From Oscillospiraceae bacterium (lineage in GTDB: Bacteria > Bacillota > Clostridia > Saccharofermentanales > Saccharofermentanaceae): a stretch of DNA of 64,000 bases. Shown here piece after piece: positions 52,438-61,354 of this stretch. The stretch covers positions 1 to 64,000 of the forward strand of contig CADCLV010000001.1 in NCBI GenBank assembly GCA_902802325.1. The letters run 5' to 3'. The first letter of the stretch is position 1. The number at the start of each line of letters is the position of its first letter. The position numbers and the translations under genes are program-made. Below the pieces are notes generated by a model. It worked only from the letters and a program-made list of their open reading frames with translations, did not search any database and was not told the DNA's origin.

Positions 52438-53349
52438 TTATACCGTCCCCGCTTTTTGAACCCACCAGCCTTGCCTTATTAAGTCATGGAGTTCTTTTGA
52501 AGAAAGAATACGGTCGATCATTTCTTCCTTTTCAAACAGACCAAACAAAGCACTTCCGGAACCGCTCATGGCAGAAAACAGCGCTCCGCCACGGGAAAGA
52601 AGCGCAAGGCCTTCCTGCATTACCGGGACATCCGTCATAGCCGGTTCCTGAAGATCATTCTTCCAAAGCTCCTGACCTCGTCGGGCACGGAATAACGGGT
52701 CATTCTCCCTTTCCTCCAGCATAGCCTGATAAAGCTCTGTCTTCTCATTTTCGGACATAGGCGGACGGCCCATCTCATCGAACTTGGCATAGCAACGGGG
52801 CGTGGATACACCTTCTGCCGGCTTTAAAAGAAGCATCGGAATCCCCCGCATTGGCGGAAGACTCGTGCGGATCTCACCGATCCCCTGGCAGAGAACAGTC
52901 CCGCCCTCCAGAAAAAACGGCACATCTGCTCCGATGTTTACAGCCATATTTTCCAGTTCTTCTTTCGACACACGGCCGGGAAACAATTCATTCAGAGCCA
53001 GAAGTACCGTGGCCGCATCGCTGCTGCCACCGCCGAGGCCAGCCTGAGAAGGGATCTTTTTATCCAGAAAGATCGAAATGTCACAGTTCTCTTCTTCTAT
53101 ATACGGAAGGAAAAGCGAAGCTGCTTTTACGATGGTGTTCTTCTTCGGATCATTTGTCAGGAAACGGCAGTTGGATGAGAACCGGACCCGGGGTTCAGCA
53201 TTTTCTTTCTCAAGTGTTTCCACTTCGATGGTATCGTAGACAGACACTGTCTGCATAACACTATAAAGAAGGTGATATCCATCTTCCCGTTTTCCGTCCA
53301 TGCGTAGGAACAAATTCACTTTGGCCGGTGCCTGCTTCACTATTTTCAT
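52438..53349 (-). CDS. ispE: 4-diphosphocytidyl-2-C-methyl-D-erythritol kinase
   Basis: 303 aa. A GHMP kinase of the non-mevalonate isoprenoid pathway. The ATP loop is PSQAGLGGGSSDAATVLLAL, KVNLFLRMDGKREDGYHLL has the substrate-binding start, and SGSGSALFGLF is the C-terminal GHMP motif. It follows veg on the minus strand with a terminator in between, an order (veg then ispE) common in Firmicutes. Confidence 0.96.
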   Translation of the reverse strand: MKIVKQAPAKVNLFLRMDGKREDGYHLLYSVMQTVSVYDTIEVETLEKENAEPRVRFSSNCRFLTNDPKKNTIVKAASLFLPYIEEENCDISIFLDKKIPSQAGLGGGSSDAATVLLALNELFPGRVSKEELENMAVNIGADVPFFLEGGTVLCQGIGEIRTSLPPMRGIPMLLLKPAEGVSTPRCYAKFDEMGRPPMSENEKTELYQAMLEERENDPLFRARRGQELWKNDLQEPAMTDVPVMQEGLALLSRGGALFSAMSGSGSALFGLFEKEEMIDRILSSKELHDLIRQGWWVQKAGTV

Positions 53350-53370
53350 ATATTCCTCTTTTCCATAGAA

Positions 53371-53417
53371 AAAAACCGCGTGGGCCCGTACATGACTGCG
53401 GCGCGCATACGCGGTTT
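53371..53417 (-). terminator. Terminator between veg and ispE
   Basis: Minus strand AAACCGCGT and ACGCGGTTT enclose a GC-rich 29-nt loop and are followed by TTTTC. It lies 30 nt after the veg stop and 20 nt before the ispE start. Confidence 0.8.
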
Positions 53418-53445
53418 CTATCGTCTGTTTAATCGTGGCCGGAAA

Positions 53446-53709
53446 TCAGCTGGCCTGTGTCTCAGCAACTGTGGAGATGTGTACAGCCTTGGTCAGTACA
53501 TCGATGTAGCTGTAGGAGACAGTCTCCTGCGAAGAAGCGACACGCTTTCTATCGCACTTTACGGTGAACATGTTGGGATAGCAGTGATCTAAAATACCCT
53601 CATGAACAATGATTCTTTTTCTTCCGCCATTCGAAGTGAGTCGGACCGTGCGGCCGATATATGATTCAAGATTCTTCTTGCACGCTTCCACGTCTGATTT
53701 AATAATCAC
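53446..53709 (-). CDS. veg: Veg family protein
   Basis: 87 aa, starting at a GTG at 53709 with GGAGG 8 nt upstream. An in-frame ATG at 53730 would place this site inside the gene and is rejected. The protein is the short SH3-like Veg fold: SYIGRTVRLTSNGGRKRIIV, then GILDHCYPNMFTVK. In B. subtilis Veg promotes biofilm matrix expression; its wide spread suggests a more basic role. It has a consensus promoter and a terminator and is followed by ispE. Confidence 0.93.
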   Translation of the reverse strand: MIIKSDVEACKKNLESYIGRTVRLTSNGGRKRIIVHEGILDHCYPNMFTVKCDRKRVASSQETVSYSYIDVLTKAVHISTVAETQAS

Positions 53710-53761
53710 TGGTCTGTACCTCCATTTCATCCAATAAAAGGAAAAAACCTACTGTTACGAA

Positions 53762-53790
53762 ATTATAACAACATTCACAAGGATTGTCAA
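53762..53790 (-). promoter_or_regulatory. Consensus sigma-A promoter of veg
   Basis: Minus strand TTGACA, 17-nt spacer, TATAAT: perfect at both hexamers, about 50 nt before the GTG. The B. subtilis veg promoter is likewise known as very strong. Confidence 0.92.
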
Positions 53791-53907
53791 TGAAAAGCAC
53801 TACTTGTTGTGGTTATTTTGCATAAACGGACCCAAATATAGTGTTTTTCCCTGCTTTCCAATCTCTTAAAAAACCTTGTTATTTGTAATGAAATCGTCAT
53901 TTTCCAG

Positions 53908-53936
53908 TTGGCATGGGTAATGGGAAAGCATATAAT
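53908..53936 (+). promoter_or_regulatory. Promoter of fhs
   Basis: TTGGCA, 17-nt spacer, TATAAT, about 78 nt before the fhs ATG. The 283-nt veg-fhs space otherwise holds the veg promoter and no gene. Confidence 0.8.
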
Positions 53937-54013
53937 GTTATCCGTATATTTGTTATGGGAAATGACAAATCAGATATTGGTTTAGAAAGAAGTATAAGAA
54001 ACGAGGGACGAGT

Positions 54014-55684
54014 ATGCTGAGTGATATTGAGATCGCACGTAATGCAAAGATGCTGCCTATTGAAGACATCGCCGCCAAGCTGGACATTTCCAGAGATGAT
54101 CTGGAATTCTACGGAAAATACAAGGCCAAACTTCCGCTTCGCCTTCTGAAAGATCGCAAGGATAAAAAAGACGGAAAGCTGGTTTTAGTTACCGCAATGA
54201 ACCCGACTCCGGCCGGTGAGGGAAAAACCACCGTCAGTATCGGTCTGGCTCAGGCTCTGAACAAGCTGGATAAGAAAGCCATGCTGGCCCTTCGTGAACC
54301 TTCTCTGGGTCCGGTATTCGGCATTAAGGGCGGTGCCGCCGGCGGCGGATACTCCCAGGTCGTTCCTATGGACGATATCAACCTGCACTTTACCGGTGAC
54401 CTTCACGCCATCACTTCCGCCAATAATCTTCTGGCGGCCATGATCGATAATCACCTGTATCAGGGAAATGAACTGAATCTGGATAAAGACCGCATCCTCT
54501 GGAAGCGTTGTCTGGATATGAACGACCGTGCTCTCCGCAGCTTGCATCTGGGCGTGGGCGGCGGCGTCAACGGCGTACCGAGAAACGAAGTTTTCTCCAT
54601 CACCGCTGCATCTGAGATCATGGCGATCCTGTGTCTTTCTTCCGATATGGAAGACCTGAAAAAGCGTCTGGCGAATATCGCCATCGCCTATGACATGGAC
54701 GGCAATATCGTCCGCGCCAGTGCATTACACGCAGAAGGCGCCATGAGCGTTCTTCTCAAAGATGCCATCTGCCCGAACCTTGTCCAGTCCCTGGAGCACA
54801 CACCGGCTCTGATCCACGGCGGCCCGTTCGCAAATATTGCCCACGGCTGTAACAGCGTCATCGCCACCAAGATGGCCCTGAAGTTTTCCGACATCGTGGT
54901 AACGGAAGCAGGATTCGGTGCTGACTTAGGTGCCGAGAAGTTCCTGGATATCAAGTGCCGTACTGCCGGCATCTGGCCAAATGCAGTTGTGATCGTGGCA
55001 ACAGTCCGTTCTTTGAAATATAATGCCGGCATTCCGAAAGAAGAGCTGAATAAGCCGAATGCCGAGGCGGTAGCCGCCGGTTTCCCGAACCTTGCCAAGC
55101 ATATTGAAAATATCTTAAGTTACGGAATCCCGTGCGTTGTTGCCAGCAACCAGTTCCTCACCGATACAGAAGAAGAACTGGAGACACTGCGCCGTCTCTG
55201 TGAAGAAAAGGGTGCCAAATTTGCCCCGGCTCAGATTTTTGCCAAGGGCGGCGAAGGCGGAATCGAACTGGCCAACGCAGTACTGGAAGCCATTGAGACT
55301 CCAAGCGAGGGCCCGCATTACATGTACGAGCTGGATATGCCGGTAAAAAAGAAGATCGAAGCGGTTGCCAAGAATATCTATGGTGCCGCTAACGTCGAGA
55401 TCCTGCCGGAAGCGCAAAAGAAGATCGAAGACTTTACCAAAGCCGGATTCGGTAACGTTCCGGTATGTATCGCCAAGACACAGTATTCTCTGTCGGATAA
55501 CCTGAAAGTCCTTGGCCGTCCGGAAGGATTTACCCTTACCGTACGTGATATCTGGCTGTCCGCCGGCGCCGGCTTCCTGGTTGCTCTGACCGGGGCCATC
55601 GTGACCATGCCCGGTCTTCCGAAGCACCCGGCAGCCATGGACATTGATATTGATGCAAATGGCGTCATCGAAGGACTGTTCTGA
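54014..55684 (+). CDS. fhs: Formate-tetrahydrofolate ligase
   Basis: 556 aa, full length. It makes 10-formyl-THF from formate, THF and ATP, for one-carbon metabolism or acetogenic and purinolytic routes in Clostridia. The P-loop is [38 protein letters not shown] is the formate/ATP region and [13 protein letters not shown] is a family signature. GAGGGACGAGT precedes the ATG. It is followed after 6 nt by a beta-lactamase-like gene. Confidence 0.97.
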   Translation: MLSDIEIARNAKMLPIEDIAAKLDISRDDLEFYGKYKAKLPLRLLKDRKDKKDGKLVLVTAMNPTPAGEGKTTVSIGLAQALNKLDKKAMLALREPSLGPVFGIKGGAAGGGYSQVVPMDDINLHFTGDLHAITSANNLLAAMIDNHLYQGNELNLDKDRILWKRCLDMNDRALRSLHLGVGGGVNGVPRNEVFSITAASEIMAILCLSSDMEDLKKRLANIAIAYDMDGNIVRASALHAEGAMSVLLKDAICPNLVQSLEHTPALIHGGPFANIAHGCNSVIATKMALKFSDIVVTEAGFGADLGAEKFLDIKCRTAGIWPNAVVIVATVRSLKYNAGIPKEELNKPNAEAVAAGFPNLAKHIENILSYGIPCVVASNQFLTDTEEELETLRRLCEEKGAKFAPAQIFAKGGEGGIELANAVLEAIETPSEGPHYMYELDMPVKKKIEAVAKNIYGAANVEILPEAQKKIEDFTKAGFGNVPVCIAKTQYSLSDNLKVLGRPEGFTLTVRDIWLSAGAGFLVALTGAIVTMPGLPKHPAAMDIDIDANGVIEGLF

Positions 55685-55690
55685 TCTTTC

Positions 55691-57016
55691 ATGAAGAATC
55701 CGAAAAGCAACTATATCGCGGACGCGAGACGTATACGGAGAAACCGGCTGATCATCCGTGGCATCATCATTGGCGTGGTGGCACTGGTGGTCGGCTTTTC
55801 CCTGTTTTTCTCGTATATTCTGAATCTGAAAAAGGATATCGATTCAGAGTTCTCCGGATCAGACAGTACCCCTACCCGGCTCCCTTCTACAGAAGATACA
55901 GGGTCTTCCGTTGACAGTACTTCCGAAATGACCACCACACCGCCTTCCGAAGAAGCATCGGAGACAACTCCGGAAGATACCTCTTCCGAGGAGACTTCTG
56001 AAACCGGAGAGACCGGCGATACCAGTGAAACCGAAGAGACGGCGATCGAGACGAATAACACTGAAGATGTCACCCCGACAGATGAAAATGGCAATCCGAT
56101 CCCGGAAACCACGACCATTTCCCTTCTGCCGGATGAACCGGAAGAAAGAGACCCGGTCCTTTTCCCGGAAAAGTATCCTCTTCAGACCGTAACTCATGCC
56201 CAGCGCGACCAGTCCTATGCAAACATGAAGCATGCCGTTAAGAAATATGTGGAAGAAAAGACCGGCGCCCGTATCGGCTTCTACTACATTAACCTTCGCA
56301 CCAGTGAAGCATTCGGTTATAACGAATCCTCGCCTTTTGTCGTAGGTTCGTCCATCTATCTTCCCCTCTCCATGCTGTACTATGACGATGTCCGTGCCGG
56401 CACCCAGTCGCCGAGCACCGTCGTCCCGTTCCACCCTTCTTATGTGGAGGAAGGTACTTTCTCCAATCTTTCCGATATGCCGGACGAAAAGCAGTTCTAC
56501 ATGGGACAGCTGGTTTACCTGGCCCTTCGGGACGGAGACGGAGTGGCCATGAATATGATTCTGGATCACATGGGCGGCGCTGACAATGTCATCTCCCGCC
56601 TTACCGGTATGACCACCTGCATCGACTATGCCACCGTGCAGAATTATGTGGACTTCCAGGGAATACAGCAGTCCGGCGAGCACCGTTCTTCCGCCTACGA
56701 TCTGGCCTCTTATGCCGAGGTCCTTTATTGGAAATATATGTCTTATCCGCAGGATTATCAGGAACTGATCAATGCACTGGGAGAAAGCGATCCTCATTCC
56801 GGTGTCGGAAAGGGATTCCCGTCTGACACACTGATCCTCCACCGCGGCGGTAAGAATTTAGATTTTAACAGTGCCGCGGATGTGGCGATCATATTGTCGG
56901 ATGAACCTGTCATCATTGCCGTCACAGTAGAGGCTTCTACTCCTGAAGAAACACAGGAGATCCAGTCTGCACTGGGTGCGCTGGTATATAATTTCATCAG
57001 CTACTGTCACGCGTAA
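55691..57016 (+). CDS. Membrane-anchored beta-lactamase-fold protein with degenerate active site
   Basis: 441 aa. A basic head, a membrane segment (about 22-45), a Thr/Glu/Ser-rich linker (about 56-160) and a C-terminal class A beta-lactamase-like domain (about 170-441). The SxxK motif reads Ser220-Ser-Ile-Tyr223, so Lys is replaced by Tyr; the SDN position reads GDG (282-284); the KTG position reads RGG. The fold is recognisable from PFVVGSSIYLPLSMLYYDDV and ALRDGDGVAMNMILDHMGG. It is unlikely to hydrolyse beta-lactams and may bind wall components. It follows fhs by 6 nt and precedes the SRP RNA. Confidence 0.8.
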   Translation: MKNPKSNYIADARRIRRNRLIIRGIIIGVVALVVGFSLFFSYILNLKKDIDSEFSGSDSTPTRLPSTEDTGSSVDSTSEMTTTPPSEEASETTPEDTSSEETSETGETGDTSETEETAIETNNTEDVTPTDENGNPIPETTTISLLPDEPEERDPVLFPEKYPLQTVTHAQRDQSYANMKHAVKKYVEEKTGARIGFYYINLRTSEAFGYNESSPFVVGSSIYLPLSMLYYDDVRAGTQSPSTVVPFHPSYVEEGTFSNLSDMPDEKQFYMGQLVYLALRDGDGVAMNMILDHMGGADNVISRLTGMTTCIDYATVQNYVDFQGIQQSGEHRSSAYDLASYAEVLYWKYMSYPQDYQELINALGESDPHSGVGKGFPSDTLILHRGGKNLDFNSAADVAIILSDEPVIIAVTVEASTPEETQEIQSALGALVYNFISYCHA

Positions 57017-57024
57017 GTTTTTTA

Positions 57025-57033
57025 TGGTATAAT
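57025..57033 (+). promoter_or_regulatory. Extended -10 promoter of the SRP RNA
   Basis: TGGTATAAT, a perfect -10 with TGn extension, starting 9 nt after the upstream stop codon and about 17-25 nt before the RNA body. Confidence 0.8.
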
Positions 57034-57049
57034 CTCTTCGTAATTTTTC

Positions 57050-57189
57050 GTCCCGGCTGGTCTACAGTTGGCGGTGGGTCTTGTGCGATGCGAGCCTGTG
57101 AACCCTGTCAGGTCCGGAAGGAAGCAGCAGTAAGCGGTCACTTGCATGTGCCGCAAGGGTGCTTGCCCCGACTGTAGTCCAGCCGGGAC
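57050..57189 (+). ncRNA. ffs: Signal recognition particle RNA (bacterial small type)
   Basis: About 140 nt. The apical part GTCAGGTCCGGAAGGAAGCA is the Ffh-binding symmetric and asymmetric loop with the GGAA tetraloop of domain IV. The two ends pair over a long helix (GTCCCGGCTGG... with ...CCAGCCGGGAC). A run of six T follows (57192-57197). It partners Ffh for co-translational membrane targeting. It lies directly before dnaX, the usual place in many bacteria. The exact ends are estimated. Confidence 0.95.
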
Positions 57190-57229
57190 GATTTTTTATC
57201 TGGTACGGAATCGGATGAGGAGGGACGTT

Positions 57230-59254
57230 ATGGAACACGTTGCACTGTACAGGCTCTACCGCCCTATGAATTTCGATGATATCGTCGAACAGGAGCATGC
57301 GGTTTCCGCCCTACGTCAATCTGTTCTCTCCGGAAAGATCGGTCACGCCTATCTTTTCTGCGGTACACGAGGCACCGGTAAGACCTCTATTGCGAAAGTC
57401 TTCTCCCGTGCGATCAACTGTCTGCATCCGGTCAACGGCAATCCCTGCAATGAATGTGAGATCTGTAAAGGCGTCATCGACGGCTCTCTTCTTGATGTCA
57501 TTGAAATGGATGCCGCCAGTAATAACAGCGTAGATAATATCCGCCGGATCTGTGACGAAGTCATGTTCATGCCGGCCAAAGCGAAATATAAAGTGTACAT
57601 CATCGACGAGGTACACATGCTCTCCACCGGTGCATTTAACGCTCTTCTGAAAACGCTGGAAGAACCTCCGGCCCACGCCGTATTCCTTCTGGCCACCACA
57701 GAACCGCACCGCATCCCGGCAACGATCCTTTCCCGTTGTCAGAGATATGATTTCCGCAGAATTCCCAGTGAAAGCATCGTAAAGCGCCTGGGATATATCG
57801 CCCAGAAACAGAATATCGCCATTGAGCAGGACGCGCTTTCGGCCATCGCCTCCATCGGAGACGGCGCCCTTCGTGACTCCATTTCTCTTCTGGATCAGGT
57901 CAGTACCACTTCAAACGGAAAGACCATTACCAGAGATGACATTCTCCGGATCACCGGCATTGTCGATGAAGCATTCCTTCATCAGTTCGCTTCCGCCATT
58001 TTGGAAGGCCGGGCGGCAGATCTTCTTCCGCTTTGCAAAGAGCTGACTATGGACGGTCGGGATCTGATCCGTTTTACGCTGGATCTGGCCCAGTATTTCA
58101 GAAACATCCTGGTTACTCAGGTATCGGCGAATCCTCAGGCCCTGATCGAGTCCACCTCGGCAGCGATCGCACAGATGCGCGACCTGGGCAGACGCACAGA
58201 TACAGCCACGATCCTGTTTTTTATCACCCGGCTTTCAGATCTTGCCGGAGAACTGAAATGGTCCCCTTCTGCCAGGACCTCATTTGAGATCATGATGCTT
58301 CGTCTGGCATCCCGCGGAAATAAGATCATTCCGGCAGTCGTGCCGGCTAAAGAAGCTGTAGCAGCACCAAGCCCGGCTCCTGCTCCTCAGGCAGTGGCAG
58401 CTCCGGCTGCACCCGCACCTTCACCGGCTCCCGTTCCGGTTTCAGAACCAAAGCCTGAGCCGAAAAAGGAAGAACCTAAACCGGCCCCCAAAGCCGAAGA
58501 GGATGTTATGCCCCCGCCTCCGGTAGTCGATGACCTGATGACACCGCCTCCGGCTCCGGACATGGACTTTATGGTCCCGCCGCCGCTTCCGGAAGATGCG
58601 CCAGAGGAAGAGGATATCCCCCTTCCGCCACCACCGCCGACCGTAGAGGAACTGGCACATACACAGCCATCCTCGCCGAACCTTCACAGGGCTTTTTCAT
58701 CCGATCATGTCAACGAAGGCCAGAGAACCAATCTGGCAAAGGCCGTAAAAGAACCGGAAGTACGGGCGCCGCAGATGCCATCCGACATTCTGATGCCGGA
58801 TGGAGTGGAAGCTCCCAAACGGGAAGCCGCGCCGGTATCGAACCTAAAGCAGGTCATGCGGCATGGCAACGGTGACGAATGTGATTCCGCCAGAAGAGAA
58901 TTCATGGATTACCTGAAGGTGGAGCACACTTTTGAATATATGTACATGGGAGACTCCAAGGTCTTCTGGCAGGATCAGACAGTCTGGTGCATTATGCCGG
59001 ACAGTTTTGCCGCTACGATCAACGATGTCCGTGACAACGCGATCATTATTACACAGCTCCTGAAGATCTGTCAGAAATATGAACCGGCACTTCTTCATGT
59101 ACGGGTCGCAACCCAGAAAGAATATGAAGCTTCGGGAAATGCACCGGTCAAGGAGGAATCCAATCAGGGAAACACCCGTCCGGACTGGGTAAAAGCCGTA
59201 GAAGATGTTTCTGAAAAGAACGGGATCACATTGACACATGTCAAGGATCTGTAA
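57230..59254 (+). CDS. dnaX: DNA polymerase III subunit gamma/tau
   Basis: 674 aa from the ATG at 57230 (GAGGAGG 6 nt upstream); longer reading would run into the SRP RNA. The AAA+ clamp loader motor has Walker A GTRGTGKT (45-52), zinc Cys 64, 73, 76 and 79, Walker B IIDEVHML and the SRC motif (LSRCQRYDF). A Pro/Ala/Glu-rich linker (about 390-520) leads to a C-terminal tau-like domain. It loads the beta clamp and joins polymerases. It forms dnaX-ybaB-recR. Confidence 0.97.
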   Translation: MEHVALYRLYRPMNFDDIVEQEHAVSALRQSVLSGKIGHAYLFCGTRGTGKTSIAKVFSRAINCLHPVNGNPCNECEICKGVIDGSLLDVIEMDAASNNSVDNIRRICDEVMFMPAKAKYKVYIIDEVHMLSTGAFNALLKTLEEPPAHAVFLLATTEPHRIPATILSRCQRYDFRRIPSESIVKRLGYIAQKQNIAIEQDALSAIASIGDGALRDSISLLDQVSTTSNGKTITRDDILRITGIVDEAFLHQFASAILEGRAADLLPLCKELTMDGRDLIRFTLDLAQYFRNILVTQVSANPQALIESTSAAIAQMRDLGRRTDTATILFFITRLSDLAGELKWSPSARTSFEIMMLRLASRGNKIIPAVVPAKEAVAAPSPAPAPQAVAAPAAPAPSPAPVPVSEPKPEPKKEEPKPAPKAEEDVMPPPPVVDDLMTPPPAPDMDFMVPPPLPEDAPEEEDIPLPPPPPTVEELAHTQPSSPNLHRAFSSDHVNEGQRTNLAKAVKEPEVRAPQMPSDILMPDGVEAPKREAAPVSNLKQVMRHGNGDECDSARREFMDYLKVEHTFEYMYMGDSKVFWQDQTVWCIMPDSFAATINDVRDNAIIITQLLKICQKYEPALLHVRVATQKEYEASGNAPVKEESNQGNTRPDWVKAVEDVSEKNGITLTHVKDL

Positions 59255-59296
59255 TTATGTATAATAGATAGGACGAACCATAAGGAGGAAGACAAA

Positions 59297-59635
59297 ATGG
59301 CAAAAGGTTTTAAAGGTGGATTCGGCATGGGCGGCAACATGGGTGCCCTGATGCAGCAGGCTCAGAAGATGCAGCGTGATATCGAGGCCGCCAAGGCGGA
59401 GATCGATCAGCTGGAGATCGATGCAACAGCCGGTGGCGGAGTGGTAAAGATGGTCATTTCCGGTACTCATGAGATCAAGTCTCTGACGATCGATCCTTCT
59501 GCTGTTGATCCGGAAGACGTCGAAATGCTTCAGGACCTGATCATCGCAGCTTATAACGAAGCAGCCAGAAAGCTTGCTGAAGTTTCTGCAGAAAAGATGT
59601 CCAAGGCAACCGGCGGAGCAAAGCTTCCCTTCTGA
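59297..59635 (+). CDS. ebfC: YbaB/EbfC family nucleoid-associated protein
   Basis: 112 aa. A small DNA-binding dimer. The N-terminal helix has the QQAQKMQRDIEAAKAEIDQ pattern, and the strands GVVKMVISGTHEIKSLTIDP are typical. The N-terminus is Gly- and Met-rich (FKGGFGMGGNMGALM). AAGGAGG lies before the ATG. It sits between dnaX and recR as in most bacteria. A TATAAT at 59261 might give an internal promoter. Confidence 0.95.
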   Translation: MAKGFKGGFGMGGNMGALMQQAQKMQRDIEAAKAEIDQLEIDATAGGGVVKMVISGTHEIKSLTIDPSAVDPEDVEMLQDLIIAAYNEAARKLAEVSAEKMSKATGGAKLPF

Positions 59636-59656
59636 CCGCTCACATAAGGAGATCGT

Positions 59657-60259
59657 ATGTCGAGATATTCCCCCAGCGTAGCCAGGCTTATCAGCGAATT
59701 GGGAAAACTTCCGGGCGTCGGGCACAAATCTGCCCAGCGTCTGGCTTTTCATATTCTCGCCATGCCGGAAGAAGAAGTACGGAATCTGTCAGAAGCCCTG
59801 ATCAATGCCCGCACCTCGACCCGGCTCTGTTCGGTGTGCCAGAATTTTACTGACCAGGATCCCTGCCCGATCTGCTCGGATCCGAAGCGGGACCATGGCA
59901 CTATCTGCGTGGTCGAAAACCCCAGAGACGTAGCGACAATGGAAAGGATGCGGGATTATACCGGTCTTTATCATGTACTTCACGGCGTCTATTCCCCGCT
60001 GAATAATGTAGGTCTGGATGAGATCAAGATCCGTGAACTGATCGAGCGTCTTCGTGAGCATCCGGAGACGAAAGAGGTCATCATCGCGACAAACCAGACC
60101 GCAGAGGGCGAAGCAACAGCCATGTATCTTGGAAGGCTCATCAAGCCGGCCGGCATCAAAGTGACCCGTATCGCTTCCGGCCTGCCCATGGGTTCCGACC
60201 TGGAATATGCCGACGACGTGACTCTGTCTAAAGCCATGCAGGCCAGACACGAGTTCTGA
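59657..60259 (+). CDS. recR: Recombination protein RecR
   Basis: 200 aa. RecR works with RecF and RecO in gap repair. The helix-hairpin-helix KLPGVGHKSAQRLAFHIL, the four-Cys zinc finger (CSVCQNFTDQDPCPIC), a Toprim domain (ICVVENPRDVATMERM) and a C-terminal Walker-like part are all present. AAGGAG lies 6 nt before the ATG, 21 nt after ebfC. Confidence 0.97.
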   Translation: MSRYSPSVARLISELGKLPGVGHKSAQRLAFHILAMPEEEVRNLSEALINARTSTRLCSVCQNFTDQDPCPICSDPKRDHGTICVVENPRDVATMERMRDYTGLYHVLHGVYSPLNNVGLDEIKIRELIERLREHPETKEVIIATNQTAEGEATAMYLGRLIKPAGIKVTRIASGLPMGSDLEYADDVTLSKAMQARHEF

Positions 60260-60299
60260 TTTTTCTATCTGGAAATTTTTTATGCCGGGATTAGAGGCA

Positions 60300-60593
60300 T
60301 TATCCTTCTTCAGGGGTAAAAATGGTCTCACCCGGCATAACCATGCCCAGTGATTCTCTTGCAATTTCTTCCACATAATCATCCGAACCGGCTCTGCGGC
60401 TTCTTTCTGCCGCATCCGCATACTCAGCGCTGGCTTGCTGCGCCGCCACTTCCAGTTCTTTGGAACGTCTCTGCACACGGGCACGCATCTCTGCTTCTTT
60501 GCGGAGACGGACCGCTACCAGTGCGATCACCACCACAAAGAATACAAACGCGATGACACGTCCGATTGAAGATTTTACCCGTCTGTGCTTCAC
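60300..60593 (-). CDS. divIC: Septum formation initiator, DivIC/FtsB family
   Basis: 97 aa from a GTG with GAGAGG upstream. A basic head, one membrane segment (about 11-28), a coiled coil (about 30-66), then DDYVEEIARESLGMVMPGE, the C-terminal signature of DivIC/FtsB. It forms the FtsL-FtsB-type complex that activates septal wall synthesis. It lies near rqcP, as in B. subtilis (yabO...divIC). The coiled coil is Ala/Arg-rich. Confidence 0.9.
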   Translation of the reverse strand: MKHRRVKSSIGRVIAFVFFVVVIALVAVRLRKEAEMRARVQRRSKELEVAAQQASAEYADAAERSRRAGSDDYVEEIARESLGMVMPGETIFTPEEG

Positions 60594-60699
60594 TTGTGTT
60601 CCTCTCTGAAGAAATTGATTTATTACATCTACTATATTCCAAAAAAGAAAATCTGTATGGAGGAACAGTGCATTTGTAATCGAATTGTAAGCCGGCGGA

Positions 60700-60957
60700 T
60701 TATTCGACTTCTTTTCCTTCCAGAAGCGTATACATCTCAGAAGCCTCTTCTTTTCGTACCGTCTCCTTGATCATAAGCACACGGAAGCGTGTCACGCCGT
60801 TACCGAAACGGATGGCTACTTCATCCCCGACCTTGACTTCTGAACCGGGTTTGCAGATTTTATCATTTATCGTAACACGCCCGGCAGAGCAGACTTCATT
60901 CGCCACAGTGCGGCGCTTAACGACCCGGGATACCTTCAGAAACTTATCGATACGCAT
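60700..60957 (-). CDS. rqcP: S4-domain RNA-binding protein RqcP (YabO/Hsp15 type)
   Basis: 85 aa, a single S4 domain: MRIDKFLKVSRVVKRRTVAN, then the strand AGRVTINDKICKPGSEVKVG. In B. subtilis RqcP helps RqcH add alanine tails to stalled nascent chains on 50S subunits. AAAGGAG precedes the ATG. Proximity to divIC matches the Bacillus yabO-divIC order, which supports RqcP over Hsp15. Confidence 0.92.
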   Translation of the reverse strand: MRIDKFLKVSRVVKRRTVANEVCSAGRVTINDKICKPGSEVKVGDEVAIRFGNGVTRFRVLMIKETVRKEEASEMYTLLEGKEVE

Positions 60958-60970
60958 AAAAACTCCTTTT

Positions 60971-61231
60971 TTAGCCGATGAGCCGGATCATAAACCGGTC
61001 AAAGGGGACTTTGTCAGAAAACTGATCGTCGAAGAAAGTGGTCTGGTGAAATGCCGCAAACTCTCTAGTATTCTTTGAAAGCCACAGAGGGAAAGGGACA
61101 TTCATTTCCCGGCAAAGACGGACCAGTGCCTCATCCAGTTCCTTTACGAAAGACACTTCCTGATGTGTATGTTCCACCACATGGATCTGAAGCACCGCAT
61201 TCATCTTAAAAGTTTTGCCCTCTAGCTGCAT
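60971..61231 (-). CDS. Small protein of unknown function
   Basis: 86 aa, from an ATG with GGAGAG 8 nt upstream (a later ATG at 61204 has GAGGG at 13 nt). No signal peptide or membrane segment. The sequence MNAVLQIHVVEHTHQEVSFV, then CREMNVPFPLWLSKNTREFA, suggests a small alpha/beta domain. It resembles short hypothetical proteins of other Clostridia as far as I recall, but no function is known to me. It precedes rqcP by 13 nt, so it may join ribosome quality control. It is divergent from the metalloprotease gene. Confidence 0.75.
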   Translation of the reverse strand: MQLEGKTFKMNAVLQIHVVEHTHQEVSFVKELDEALVRLCREMNVPFPLWLSKNTREFAAFHQTTFFDDQFSDKVPFDRFMIRLIG

Positions 61232-61267
61232 ATTGTAAACTCTCCGACTTCATTCCGTATTCTCCCC

Positions 61268-61273
61268 ATTATA
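61268..61273 (-). promoter_or_regulatory. -10 element upstream of the small unknown gene
   Basis: TATAAT on the minus strand, about 37 nt before the ATG at 61231. The -35 is not clear. Confidence 0.5.
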
Positions 61274-61291
61274 CTCTTTCTCTGCTTTTCG

Positions 61292-61300
61292 TGGTATTCT
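61292..61300 (+). promoter_or_regulatory. Extended -10 promoter of the metalloprotease gene
   Basis: TGGTATTCT on the plus strand, about 55 nt before the ATG at 61355, overlapping the divergent promoter region. Confidence 0.4.
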
Positions 61301-61354
61301 GTAAACAGAGAATTTTCGGCCTGAAGGGGAAAACAAGGGGAAAGACAAATCGAA

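Noticed and set aside
58463-58468. A-run followed by G in dnaX as a possible programmed -1 frameshift site
   Set aside because: It is AAAAAG in the frame CCG AAA AAG, not the A AAA AAG heptamer, and no stimulating stem-loop was seen.
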